Assembly: GCF_004011095.1 (NCBI RefSeq)
Contig: NZ_CP028129.1
Location: 1,240,001-1,304,000, forward strand
Length of the DNA stretch: 64,000 nucleotides
Source: Rathayibacter rathayi
GTDB taxonomy: Bacteria > Actinomycetota > Actinomycetes > Actinomycetales > Microbacteriaceae
Reading direction: 5' to 3'
Part shown: one piece after another, positions 49,546 through 59,543 of the stretch
Position numbering within the stretch: position 1 is the stretch's first letter
Layout: every line of letters begins with the position of its first letter
Notes under the pieces: generated by a model
Database searches by the model: none
What the model was told of the DNA's origin: nothing
Seen by the model: only the letters and a program-made list of their open reading frames with translations
Translations under genes and position numbers: made by a program

Positions 49546-50361
49546 TCAATGCACGATCGCGAAATCCCACGGGTCGGTCCGGGTCTCGCTCACCTCGACG
49601 GTCACCGTGGGCAGGGCCTCGCGCAGAGCGGCTGCGGCGACGTCGAGCCACAGCCACTCGCTCGCCCAGTGCGAGACGTCGATGAGCGCGGGACCGCTGC
49701 CGTGCCGGGCCTTCTCGCGAGCCTCCGAGGCGGGATGGTGCCGGAGGTCGGCGGTGATGAACACGTCGCTCGTGCGGACCGCTGGAGCGTCCAGGAGCGA
49801 GTCTCCAGCTCCTGCGCAGAGCGAGACGCGGCGCACGGGACTCTCGTAGCCGCCTGCGACCCGCACTCCCCCGGCCGTGGCGGGCAGGACGTCGGCGACG
49901 GCAGCGGCCAAGCGCCCGAGCGTCACCTCCTCGGGTAGGTCGCCCACACGGCCGAGCCCCACGGAGGGATCGGCGCCCGGCACGAGTGGAGTCGCGCCGG
50001 TCAGGCCGAGACGGGCCGCAAGCACATCCGAGACTCCGTCCGTCACGATGTCGGCGTTGGTGTGGGCAGAGACCAGGGCGCAGCCGCTGCGGATGAGGTC
50101 GGCGAGCAGGCGGCCCTTGTAGCCGTCCTCAGCGATCGAGGTGACGCCACGCAGCAGTAGCGGATGGTGCGCGACCAGCAGCTGGAAGCCGCCGTCGATG
50201 GCCTCCTCGACGGTATCCGCGACGACGTCAACCGTCAGCAGGAGGCGTTCGATGGACGCGTCGGGGTCACCGGTCACCAGGCCGGGCGCGTCCCAGCTCT
50301 CGGCGGCCGCCTCGGGCCAGAGTCGGTCGATGACGGCGTGGACGTCGCGCAGTGTGGGCAT
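49546..50361 (-). CDS. Nif3-like dinuclear metal-center protein
   Basis: A 271-residue NIF3/YbgI-family protein, possibly GTP cyclohydrolase type I-like. It has ESWDAPGLVTGDPDASIERLL at the N-terminus, the metal ligands LLVAHHPLLLRG, VSAHTNADIVTDGVSDVLA, and in the C-terminal half SDVFITADLRHHPASEA and LIDVSHWASEW. All conserved His/Asp/Glu metal ligands appear present. The function is not settled in the family. I chose the ATG at 50361 because TACCCT lies 6 nt upstream and the family starts there. Confidence 0.88.
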   Translation of the reverse strand: MPTLRDVHAVIDRLWPEAAAESWDAPGLVTGDPDASIERLLLTVDVVADTVEEAIDGGFQLLVAHHPLLLRGVTSIAEDGYKGRLLADLIRSGCALVSAHTNADIVTDGVSDVLAARLGLTGATPLVPGADPSVGLGRVGDLPEEVTLGRLAAAVADVLPATAGGVRVAGGYESPVRRVSLCAGAGDSLLDAPAVRTSDVFITADLRHHPASEAREKARHGSGPALIDVSHWASEWLWLDVAAAALREALPTVTVEVSETRTDPWDFAIVH

Positions 50362-50367
50362 GCGTCC

Positions 50368-50373
50368 AGGGTA
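50368..50373 (-). promoter_or_regulatory. -10 box of leaderless Nif3-like gene transcript
   Basis: TACCCT on the minus strand with the 6-nt spacer GGACGC to the ATG. Confidence 0.5.
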
Positions 50374-50380
50374 GGGGCGC

Positions 50381-51121
50381 TCAGCTCGGGTGGTCGGTCT
50401 CGACGGCGCGGATCGCAGCGTCGGCGTCGGCCGGGGCGTCCAGGTCGGCCCGGAGGTAGTCGTCCGACTCGGGCAGTCGGACGGTGAGACCGCCGTACTG
50501 CTCGATCTCCAGCACACCCGTCACGCCGGAGGCGGCGAGCACATGCCCGCCGACCGCTCCGCTCGTGTCGACGAAATGGGTGTGCAGCCCGGCGACACTG
50601 ATCCCCTGGAACGGGCGCGGGCCGATGAAGCCCAACAGTGTGCCCTCGACGCCGTGCAGCCTGACCTCGCGCTGCTCGCGCATTGCCTCCGCTAGACGCC
50701 GGTAGGGCTTCACCTGCGCGATCGGCTGACGCAGAACCACAGTGCCGACCCGCGCTCGCAGGCGCACTCCCACGAAGACGTTCGGACTGGGCACGAGCGA
50801 TCGCACCGCGTGCAGCACGGATTCGAGGGAGCCGAGATCCTCAACCGCCGCAACGTGATGAGGTGCGAACCGTGCTACCTCGGCGAAGGCGATGACGTCG
50901 TCGGACTCGAGCACGACCACGGAGCCGTCTCCGCGGAAGAGGCGGTGTACTCCGTCCAGGATCACGAGCTCCCCGTCCATGTGCTCGCCGCAGCCGAGTC
51001 CGAGATCGCCGTGCGCATCCACCTCGCGGCTGGTCACGATCCCGTCGAAGAGGCCAGCGACCAGCGCGTTGACGATCGAGAACTGGGTGATGAGGCCGCG
51101 CTGGGCGGGGGGATTCGGCAT
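50381..51121 (-). CDS. budA: Acetolactate decarboxylase
   Basis: A 246-residue alpha-acetolactate decarboxylase, which converts 2-acetolactate to acetoin in overflow metabolism. It has the family order QFSIVNALVAGLFDG, HGDLGLGCGEHMDGELVILDGV, VFVGVRLRARVGTVVLRQ, VEGTLLGFIGPRPFQGISVAG, and the zinc site LHTHFVD followed by GGHVLAASG. There are no other butanediol-pathway genes next to it, so it may draw on acetolactate from branched-chain synthesis. It is divergent from the NERD gene. Confidence 0.88.
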   Translation of the reverse strand: MPNPPAQRGLITQFSIVNALVAGLFDGIVTSREVDAHGDLGLGCGEHMDGELVILDGVHRLFRGDGSVVVLESDDVIAFAEVARFAPHHVAAVEDLGSLESVLHAVRSLVPSPNVFVGVRLRARVGTVVLRQPIAQVKPYRRLAEAMREQREVRLHGVEGTLLGFIGPRPFQGISVAGLHTHFVDTSGAVGGHVLAASGVTGVLEIEQYGGLTVRLPESDDYLRADLDAPADADAAIRAVETDHPS

Positions 51122-51198
51122 GCGGCTAGTTTGCCCGCTCGGCGCGTTTACCGACCGTCACGGGCGCGCCGTCGGTGGTCCGTGCTTGCCTGGCGGGC

Positions 51199-52131
51199 AT
51201 GAACGAGAACTTTCCCTGGGCCGTCGCGGCCGCGTTGCTCCTGGCCCTCCTGATCGTCGCCCTGTTCGGCCACCGGCGTCGAGCCGCGGCAGCGGCAGAC
51301 GCTGAGCAGACCGCCCAGGAGAACGAGCGCTCCACCGCGGAGCTCCAGCGACGGCACGAGGATGCGCTCGGCGCTCTCGCCCACTCCCACGAGACCGAGC
51401 TCGCCGAGAGCCGGACCGAACTCGAGACGAGGCAGGAGGAGGCCGATCAGATTCGCACAGCGCTCTCGAAGACCTGGAAGGAAGAGGCCGTCTCGCACAC
51501 ACTGATCCGCGAGGCGTGTGTCTCGGCGGGGCTGTCGGGCCTCCTGGCGACGAACATCGTCTTCGTACCGACAGATTCGCGCACGACGCGGCGCTTCTTC
51601 GCTCAGATCGATCACCTGCTGCTGACCCGGCACGGAGCGATGATCATCGAGGCCAAGTACTGGCAGGGGGTAGTGTTCGACGGTATCCGTCCCGGCACTG
51701 TGCATCCGTCCTACGGCGTGCTGGTCAAGGAAGACGCGCTGCCGGAGACCTTCGCCGTTCAGATCGCGCCGAGTACGGTGTCGTCGTTGACGGTCAGGAC
51801 CCATGTCGATCATCGTGTCCCCGCCCTACAGGTGCGGATCCAGGCCGCGCGGTTCAAGGAGTACCTCGCCGGGCGAGGGCTGCCGACCCCGTGGTTCGAC
51901 ACCGCGGTCCTCTACAGCTACCCCGACGTCAGGACCTACGCCCCCGCGTGGCAGGGTGCAGGACCGGCGCGGACCAGGATCGTGACCGGCGCGGAGGAGC
52001 TGACGGATGCGCTGGCGGATCTCGCGCGGCGCCCTCAGAGCACCATCGCGGAGGACGCCTGGGGCGAACTCTCGACGTTCCTGGCTCAGAGCGGTGCGCA
52101 CCTGGAACAGGTCGGACCGAGGACGGCGTGA
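51199..52131 (+). CDS. Membrane-anchored NERD (nuclease-related) domain protein
   Basis: A 310-residue protein. An N-terminal membrane helix (WAVAAALLLALLIVALFG) is followed by a charged coiled-coil (about 30-95) and a NERD domain from about 115. RFFAQIDHLLLTRHGAMIIEAKYWQG shows the expected acidic residue, then E-x-K, of the PD-(D/E)XK-like nuclease fold. The later part has FDTAVLYSYPDVRTYAP. NERD proteins are thought to act on nucleic acids, but few are characterised. It stands alone between budA and tRNA-Ala. Confidence 0.8.
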   Translation: MNENFPWAVAAALLLALLIVALFGHRRRAAAAADAEQTAQENERSTAELQRRHEDALGALAHSHETELAESRTELETRQEEADQIRTALSKTWKEEAVSHTLIREACVSAGLSGLLATNIVFVPTDSRTTRRFFAQIDHLLLTRHGAMIIEAKYWQGVVFDGIRPGTVHPSYGVLVKEDALPETFAVQIAPSTVSSLTVRTHVDHRVPALQVRIQAARFKEYLAGRGLPTPWFDTAVLYSYPDVRTYAPAWQGAGPARTRIVTGAEELTDALADLARRPQSTIAEDAWGELSTFLAQSGAHLEQVGPRTA

Positions 52132-52214
52132 CGGGATCGGCCCGACGGGGCCGATCCACACGGGCTCGATCCCCTACGAGGACAGACCGAGTGTGGCCGC
52201 TCTAAAACGACGAA

Positions 52215-52242
52215 AGCCCGCACTCCTCGTGGGGTGCGGACT
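52215..52242 (-). terminator. tRNA-Ala terminator
   Basis: A stem of about 12 bp (AGTCCGCACCCC on the minus strand against GGAGTGCGGGCT) with a 4-nt loop, followed by TTCGTCGTTTT. Confidence 0.75.
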
Positions 52243-52249
52243 CTCAGAG

Positions 52250-52322
52250 TGGATCCGAGGGGATTCGAACCCCTGACCCCCTGCATGCCATGCAGGTGCG
52301 CTACCAGCTGCGCCACGGACCC
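52250..52322 (-). tRNA. tRNA-Ala (GGC)
   Basis: A 73-nt cloverleaf on the minus strand. The acceptor stem GGGTCCG/CGGATCC contains the alanine identity wobble pair G3-U70. The D-arm is GCGCAGCTGGTAGCGC, the anticodon arm CCTGC-ATGGCAT-GCAGG has anticodon GGC, and the T-arm is GGGGTTCGAATCCCC. The discriminator is A; CCA is not encoded. It reads GCC (and GCT) codons. Confidence 0.95.
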
Positions 52323-52493
52323 GTGCATCGTGCTGTTCTGCTTTATCGCCGTTCTGCGTTATCGCGGTTCTTGCGTTATCGCGGTTCTTGCTCGACCGCC
52401 CATGTTGCGGAATCCGCTCGGCGGAAGCAACTCGAACAAACTACAACACGAACTGCGCGATGTGAAATCGAGCGCTGTCGCCGGGCGTGTTCG

Positions 52494-52889
52494 TCAGTTC
52501 GTGGGCGGCGTCGAGTCCACAGCGACGGGCTGGTCGATCGTGAACGGCACCGTCGGGCAGTCTTTCCACAGTCGCTCCAGCGAGTAGTACATCCGGTCCT
52601 CCTCATGGAACACATGCACAACCAGGTCTCCGAAATCGAGCAGGATCCAGCGCCCCTCCGCACGACCCTCGCGGCGCAGGAGCTTGGCGCCGGAGTCGTT
52701 AAGCCGATCCTCCACCTCGTTCGCGATCGCGACCACGTTGCGCTCGGATCGGCCGGTAGCGAGGAGGAAAATGTCGACCAGCGGCAGCGGCCCCGAGACA
52801 TCGAGGGCGACGAGGTCCTCTCCGCCCTTGGAGTCGGCGGCAGTGGCCGCAAGCTGGAGCAGGGCGCGGGCGGAGTCGGTCGCAGTCAT
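52494..52889 (-). CDS. rsfS: Ribosomal silencing factor
   Basis: A 131-residue RsfS/Iojap protein that binds ribosomal protein uL14 and blocks joining of the subunits under starvation. It has LVALDVSGPLPLVDIFLLATG, RSERNVVAIANEVEDRL, EGRAEGRWILLDFGDLVVHVFHEEDR and YYSLERLWKDCP, all typical. GAAGG lies in front of the ATG. It is the last gene of the nadD-hypothetical-rsfS row. Confidence 0.94.
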   Translation of the reverse strand: MTATDSARALLQLAATAADSKGGEDLVALDVSGPLPLVDIFLLATGRSERNVVAIANEVEDRLNDSGAKLLRREGRAEGRWILLDFGDLVVHVFHEEDRMYYSLERLWKDCPTVPFTIDQPVAVDSTPPTN

Positions 52890-52913
52890 AAAGCCTTCAG
52901 TGTCGGTGGCGGG

Positions 52914-54212
52914 TCAGAAGATGTTGAGCACGAAGCCACCGATGAACAGCGCGATCGAGGCGACCAGCAGGACCGCGGCGGTGACCGCGAGGACCACCGG
53001 AACGCTGATGCCGGCGCGTTTCTGCGGCGCGATCATGGAGGTTCCCGCGGCGTGCGTCGAGACGGCACTGGAGGCACGGACCGGCTCGGACTCGCCGGCG
53101 GGCTGCTCTCGGTCGATACGGTCGACGTAGCGGTCGACATCGGGCGAGTCGTAGAGGTTCGGATGCTGGCCCGTGGAGCCGAGGCTTCGCGGGAGATCGA
53201 ACGAGCCGGTAACGAGGATCTCGCCCGAGTCGGTCCCGACGGAGGTTCCGGGACCGGTGGTCGGCAGGATCAGCGCGTTGGTGGTCGTGACGGCGCCGGT
53301 CGCGGCGACTCCGCTCGCGATGAGGGAGTCGAACGAGGCATCCACGTCCTCCTTCGACTTGCTGTCCAACTCCTCGGTGATAGCGAGGTGCTCGATAGGC
53401 GGTTCGAAGCTTCCGGTGATCTCGGTCGCTTTCTCATCGGCGATGTCGAGCGAGCCGCCGACCGAGGCGAACAGGGCGGTGTTGAGGTGCGGCTGCTCGG
53501 GTTCGGGTTCGTCCGCGGGTTGAGGGTCGTCCTGCTCCCCCACCGTGTCGGACGGAGACGTGTCGTCAGTCCGCTCGTCGCGGGCGCTGATCGCATCGGT
53601 GTCCTCGGGCGCGGGCTCGTCGGGCTCGGCCCTGGCCAGTGCGGCATCCCCGGACGCCTCTGAATCCCCGGGCTGCTCAGCCGTGCCGGCGCCCTCGGGT
53701 ACGCCCTCCTCGGCGGCGGCGTCCTCGATTTCGGGGACCGGTTCGGCGTCTCGCGACTCGTCGGCGGCCTCGACCACGGCCACTGCGCCCGTCGGCGGGA
53801 GCGCCGAAGCGCGCTCGAGTGCGTCCTCGACCTCGCCGGACCGCTCTCGATCGGCGGGAGCAGAAGGCTCGACCTCCGGCGTCGCGGCGACTTTCTCGGC
53901 CTGCTGCTGTGCCAGCAGGGCGCGCAGTTCGCGGCGCGTCAGAGGACGGCCGGTCGCGTTCTCGGTAGCGACGATCTCCATCGAGGAGGTGCGCAGATCG
54001 GATTCGCTCGCCGGACGCGGCTCGACGGGTGTGATCCGCAGGGCCTGAGTGGGAGTGAGCACCGGCATGTCGCCGGCGGCGGTGACGGAGGCCGTTGCTG
54101 CCCGCCGGGAAGTCGTCGGAGCGGCGGCGGCAGGGCCGGCACCGGCCTCGCGCCTCTCGCGCTCGCGGATCTCGCGCCGGGTGAGCGGCTTCTCCTCGGG
54201 CTGAACTGTCAT
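52914..54212 (-). CDS. Acidic disordered protein with C-terminal membrane helix
   Basis: A 432-residue protein without a family I recognise. The N-terminus [16 protein letters not shown] and a second copy of the motif at about 85 ([16 protein letters not shown]) are positively charged. Residues about 110-250 are extremely Glu/Asp/Pro/Ala-rich. A Thr/Ser region and one membrane helix close the protein ([26 protein letters not shown]). It probably sits in the membrane with a long cytoplasmic tail. The ATG overlaps the nadD stop (ATGA), so it is coupled to nadD. The repeated TRRE(I/L)R motif recurs in related actinobacterial proteins. Confidence 0.75.
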   Translation of the reverse strand: MTVQPEEKPLTRREIRERERREAGAGPAAAAPTTSRRAATASVTAAGDMPVLTPTQALRITPVEPRPASESDLRTSSMEIVATENATGRPLTRRELRALLAQQQAEKVAATPEVEPSAPADRERSGEVEDALERASALPPTGAVAVVEAADESRDAEPVPEIEDAAAEEGVPEGAGTAEQPGDSEASGDAALARAEPDEPAPEDTDAISARDERTDDTSPSDTVGEQDDPQPADEPEPEQPHLNTALFASVGGSLDIADEKATEITGSFEPPIEHLAITEELDSKSKEDVDASFDSLIASGVAATGAVTTTNALILPTTGPGTSVGTDSGEILVTGSFDLPRSLGSTGQHPNLYDSPDVDRYVDRIDREQPAGESEPVRASSAVSTHAAGTSMIAPQKRAGISVPVVLAVTAAVLLVASIALFIGGFVLNIF

Positions 54213-54820
54213 GACGTACTCCGATACAGATGGTGCTTCGAGATGTACTGGACGACACCGTCGGGAACCAGGTACCAGACCGGATGACCCCGGTTCACGC
54301 GGCTCCGACAGTCCGTCGAGGAAATCGCTAGTGCCGGAATCTCCAATAAGGATACGTCCTGGGCCGGCAATCCCGAAACGTTGAGGACGTGCCCCGGTCG
54401 GCTGACGGCGACGAAGTGGGCCAGCTCCCACAGCTCGTCGTAATCCTTCCAGCTGAGGATCTGCGCGACCGCGTCCGCACCTGTGATGAAGAAGAGCTCG
54501 GCATCCGGGTGCGCGGCGTGGATGTCGCGCAGAGTGTCGATCGTGTAGGTCGTTCCGACCCGGTCGATATCGACGCGGCTGACCGTGAAGCTCGGATTCG
54601 ACGCGGTGGCGATGACGGTCATCAGGTAGCGGTGCTCGGCCGACGTGACCGTCTTCTTGTGCCAGGGCTGACCGGTGGGGACGAAGACGACCTCGTCGAG
54701 GTCGAACGATTGGGCCACCTCAGATGCGGCAACCAGGTGACCGTGGTGGATCGGGTCGAAGGTGCCGCCCATCACTCCGATACGGGGACGCCGCGGGCCT
54801 CCGCTCGCGGCGGACGTCAC
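54209..54820 (-). CDS. nadD: Nicotinate-nucleotide adenylyltransferase
   Basis: A 203-residue NadD, which joins ATP and nicotinate mononucleotide to give deamido-NAD in NAD synthesis. It has the nucleotidyltransferase start [18 protein letters not shown] with the HxGH motif, [38 protein letters not shown], and the C-terminal [31 protein letters not shown] start. It lies 18 bp downstream of the small membrane gene. Confidence 0.95.
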   Translation of the reverse strand: MTSAASGGPRRPRIGVMGGTFDPIHHGHLVAASEVAQSFDLDEVVFVPTGQPWHKKTVTSAEHRYLMTVIATASNPSFTVSRVDIDRVGTTYTIDTLRDIHAAHPDAELFFITGADAVAQILSWKDYDELWELAHFVAVSRPGHVLNVSGLPAQDVSLLEIPALAISSTDCRSRVNRGHPVWYLVPDGVVQYISKHHLYRSTS

Positions 54821-54838
54821 GATCGCTGGGCTCCCCGC

Positions 54839-55036
54839 CTAGTGGCCGTGACCGTGCCGGTCGTTCGAGCCCGCACCCGTCTTGTGCGAGTGGCGGTTCG
54901 CCACATCGCGGTAGCTCCAGGTCACGAAGCCGAGTGCCGTGAACGCGACGGCGGCGATCAGCCCGAAAACGATCGGGGGGAGCGGCAGCTCCGCATGGGC
55001 CGCTGCTTCGGCGAGGACGGTCGTCGCGAGGGACAT
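54839..55036 (-). CDS. Small single-pass membrane protein
   Basis: A 65-residue protein with one central hydrophobic helix (IVFGLIAAVAFTALGFVTWSY) and a short His/Gly/Asn-rich tail (NRHSHKTGAGSNDRHGHGH). It recurs between proA and nadD in Microbacteriaceae. Function unknown. The histidine-rich end could bind metal, but this is only a guess. Confidence 0.7.
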   Translation of the reverse strand: MSLATTVLAEAAAHAELPLPPIVFGLIAAVAFTALGFVTWSYRDVANRHSHKTGAGSNDRHGHGH

Positions 55037-55123
55037 GCAGTGCTCCTTGGAAGTCGTGGTCGCCCCGGCGGGGCTTCGTCGAGTCTACCCGGCCGCCGCA
55101 GGGCGCCGGATCGTCCGCGTCGG

Positions 55124-56389
55124 CTAGGTGCGGACCTGACCGGAGCCGCGCAGTAGCCACTTCGTGCTGGTCAGCTCGGGGAGGCCCATCGGGCCCCGCG
55201 CGTGCAGTTTTTGGGTCGAGATACCGACCTCGGCGCCGAAGCCGAATTCTCCGCCGTCCGTGAAGCGGGTCGACGCGTTGACCATGACCACGGCCGAGTC
55301 GACCTCGGCGAGGAAGCGCTCTGCGCTGCGGAGGTCCTCGGTCACGATCGACTCGGTGTGGTGCGTCGAGTAACGGTCGATGTGGGCCATCGCCGCGTCG
55401 AGGTCGTCGACCACAGCGACAGCGACGTCGAGCGAGTAGTACTCGGCCGACCAGTCCTCCTCGGTGGCTGGGACGGCGTCGGGCCAGAGAGCCGTGACGC
55501 GCTCATCGCCGTGCACCGTCACGCCCGCCTCGGCGAGGCGCCCGAGCACAGGCGGGAGCAGCCGCTCCGCAGAGTCCCGATGCACGAGAAGGGTCTCAAG
55601 GGCGTTGCATGTGCTCGGACGCTGGACCTTCGCGTTGTGCACGATGTCGACGGCCCACTCCTCGTCGGCGCTGGCGTCGAGGAAGACGTGGACCACTCCG
55701 GCGCCCGTCTCGATCACGGGGACCATCGACTCCGTCACCACGGATTCGATCAGGCCCGCGCTCCCCCGCGGTACCAGCACATCCACGTAGCCCCGCGCAC
55801 GCATCAGCGCCTTCGCGCCCTCGCGGCCGTGGTCGTCGACACTCTGGATCAGTTCGGCCGGAAGCCCCACCGAGGCGACCGCCTCCTGGAGCAGCTCGAC
55901 CAGGACGCGGTTGGTGTTCTCGGCGGCGGTGCCTCCGCGCAGGACGACGGCGTTGCCGCTCTTGAGCGCGAGCGCGGCGATGTCGATGGTAACGTTGGGC
56001 CGGGCTTCGTAGATTGCGCCGACCACTCCGAAGGGCACGCGCACCTGCGTCAGCGAGGCTCCGTTGGGCAGGTTCGCCCCCCGCACTGTCTGCCCGATCG
56101 GATCGGTGAGTCCGACGACCGCAACGACGGCGTCGGCAAGGGTACCCAGGCGTGCGGCATCGAGGCGGAGACGATCCTGCAGGCCCGCGCTCATCCCGCT
56201 CTCCCGGCCGCGCTCTAGGTCCAGCTCGTTCGCCGGGACGACCCGTTCGGCACTGGCGCGCACCGCATCGGCGATCGCAAGCAGAGCCCGGTTCTTGAGG
56301 TCGGTCGTGGCGCTGCGGAGGGAGCGCGAGGCGGCACGGGAAGCGGCGAACCGCTCGGTCAGCGCACTGCTGGGGGTCGTCTGCGGCAT
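55124..56389 (-). CDS. proA: Glutamate-5-semialdehyde dehydrogenase (gamma-glutamyl phosphate reductase)
   Basis: A 421-residue ProA, reducing gamma-glutamyl phosphate with NADPH in proline synthesis. It has LSALTERFAASRAASR near the start, VPFGVVGAIYEARPNVTIDIAALALKSGN, VLRGG, the catalytic cysteine in KVQRPSTCNALETLLVH, and FGFGAEVGISTQKLHARGPMGL. A TACACT box lies 6 nt before the ATG. Normally proB lies immediately upstream; here there is only a 15-bp tandem array and then obgE. Confidence 0.94.
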   Translation of the reverse strand: MPQTTPSSALTERFAASRAASRSLRSATTDLKNRALLAIADAVRASAERVVPANELDLERGRESGMSAGLQDRLRLDAARLGTLADAVVAVVGLTDPIGQTVRGANLPNGASLTQVRVPFGVVGAIYEARPNVTIDIAALALKSGNAVVLRGGTAAENTNRVLVELLQEAVASVGLPAELIQSVDDHGREGAKALMRARGYVDVLVPRGSAGLIESVVTESMVPVIETGAGVVHVFLDASADEEWAVDIVHNAKVQRPSTCNALETLLVHRDSAERLLPPVLGRLAEAGVTVHGDERVTALWPDAVPATEEDWSAEYYSLDVAVAVVDDLDAAMAHIDRYSTHHTESIVTEDLRSAERFLAEVDSAVVMVNASTRFTDGGEFGFGAEVGISTQKLHARGPMGLPELTSTKWLLRGSGQVRT

Positions 56390-56395
56390 CCGGCC

Positions 56396-56401
56396 AGTGT
56401 A
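56396..56401 (-). promoter_or_regulatory. -10 box of leaderless proA transcript
   Basis: TACACT with the spacer GGCCGG (6 nt) to the proA ATG. Each downstream repeat unit of the adjacent array contains the variant TACCCTGGCCGG. Confidence 0.55.
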
Positions 56402-56534
56402 GGCCCGGCCAGGGTAAGCCCGGCCAGGGTAAGCCCGGCCAGGGTAGGCCCGGCCAGGGTAAGCCCGGCCAGGGTAAGCCCGGCCAGGGTAAGCCCGGCC
56501 AGGGTAGGCCCGGCCAGGGTAAGCCCGGCCAGGG
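56400..56534. repeat. 15-bp tandem repeat, nine copies, directly upstream of proA
   Basis: Unit TA(A/G)GCCCGGCCAGGG (plus strand) at 56400, 56415, 56430 and so on to 56520; only the third base varies (A or G). On the minus strand each unit reads TACCCTGGCCGGGC(C/T), that is a -10-like hexamer and the same spacer that precedes the proA start. It fills most of the 173-bp gap between obgE and proA, where proB would be expected. Confidence 0.9.
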
Positions 56535-56562
56535 TAGGCGCAGACGTTACCGAGGGTAGGAG

Positions 56563-58489
<1,927 letters not shown>

Positions 58490-58583
58490 TCTTCATCTCC
58501 TCGAGACCGGGGGCCGCAGCCCCGTGCTGATCTCCCGCAGAGCGATGGCTCGCCCGGCAGGTCAGCTCAATTCTTGTGCAGGA

Positions 58584-58892
58584 CTACTTGATGCCGGTGA
58601 CCTTGACGCGAGTGAGGTCCTGACGGTGCCCCTGGCGCTTCTTGTAACCGGTCTTGTTCTTGAACTTCTGGATGATGATCTTCGGACCGCGGAGGTCTTC
58701 GAGCACCTCGGCGGTGACGGTGACGCCCGCGAGGGTCGCCGCGTCCGAGGTGACCGACTCACCGTCGACGAGCAGCACGGCAGGAAGCTGCACGGTGCCG
58801 TTCTTATCGGCCTTGACCCGGTCCATCGTCACGATGGTGCCGACCTCGACCTTCTCTTGCCGACCACCGGCGCGCACAACTGCGTAAACCAC
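58584..58892 (-). CDS. rplU: 50S ribosomal protein bL21
   Basis: A 102-residue bL21. [18 protein letters not shown], then [15 protein letters not shown] and the RNA-binding end [18 protein letters not shown] are typical. The GTG at 58892 gives the normal length; the open frame upstream is leader sequence. It is followed by rpmA. Confidence 0.96.
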   Translation of the reverse strand: MVYAVVRAGGRQEKVEVGTIVTMDRVKADKNGTVQLPAVLLVDGESVTSDAATLAGVTVTAEVLEDLRGPKIIIQKFKNKTGYKKRQGHRQDLTRVKVTGIK

Positions 58893-59219
58893 TTCTCGTA
58901 CCTGTTTCTCGTCTGGACGGAGCGGAGGCCTCGTCCGGGGCTTGTAAGGACGGGGCTGGGCCCCGGTCTTCCGGTTCGTACCCGTCTCTTCACGACACGA
59001 GGGAACCGGCACCGCGGCCCGCTCCCCGTGAGGGGCAGAGCGGCAACGGAAATCTGCGTGAGCACATGGGTCGCGCCACACCAACGGTCAAGAGTACGGG
59101 ATCCGGGCTCCACGGTCAAACGCACACGACCCGGAGCCGCGTCCACCCGACCGGCGACCTCGTCACCATAGTCGAGCGCGATACGGGCGGACGGACGGCG
59201 CGCCGCCTACGATCGGGGA
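58893..59219. other. Non-coding leader/promoter region between rplU and DUF4031
   Basis: A 327-bp divergent gap. On the minus strand TTGACC (59086-59091) is a possible -35 for rplU with a weak CATGTG 17 nt on. The leader of about 160 nt has several GC-rich hairpins (for example CGGGGCTGGGCCCCG at 58951-58965), consistent with an L21 leader RNA, though I cannot prove one. Confidence 0.4.
59208..59213 (+). promoter_or_regulatory. -10 box of leaderless DUF4031 transcript
   Basis: TACGAT, 6 nt before the ATG at 59220. Confidence 0.5.
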
Positions 59220-59531
59220 ATGGCCATCCTCGTGGACGCCGCGCGTTGGCCGGCGCACGGTCGGCTCTGGGCGCACCTGGTCAGCGACGCCTCCCTGGAA
59301 GAGCTGCACGACTTCGCGCGCCGCCTCGGTGTGCCCGAGCGTGGCTTCGACCTGGACCACTACGACGTTCCCGAGGAGCGGATCGACGACTTCGTCGCCG
59401 CCGGGGCGGTGTCGGTCAGCGCGCGGGAGCTGGTCGAGCGGCTGCGCGAGAGCGGGCTGCGTGTCCGTGCGCGCGACCGGGACGCCGAAAGGGCCCGACG
59501 CCGACTGTCGCCGAGCACCGGGCCCTCCTGA
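59220..59531 (+). CDS. DUF4031 family protein
   Basis: A 103-residue protein, MAILVDAARWPAHGRLWAHL, then SLEELHDFARRLGVPERGFD and DHYDVPEERIDDFVAAGA, the standard sequence of this small actinobacterial family of unknown function. It is convergent with rne (stops 13 bp apart). Confidence 0.85.
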   Translation: MAILVDAARWPAHGRLWAHLVSDASLEELHDFARRLGVPERGFDLDHYDVPEERIDDFVAAGAVSVSARELVERLRESGLRVRARDRDAERARRRLSPSTGPS

Positions 59532-59543
59532 CGTCGAACTGCG

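Noticed and set aside
56400..56534. CRISPR array or protein-coding repeat
   Set aside because: 15-bp units are contiguous without spacers, and the array lies outside proA and obgE.
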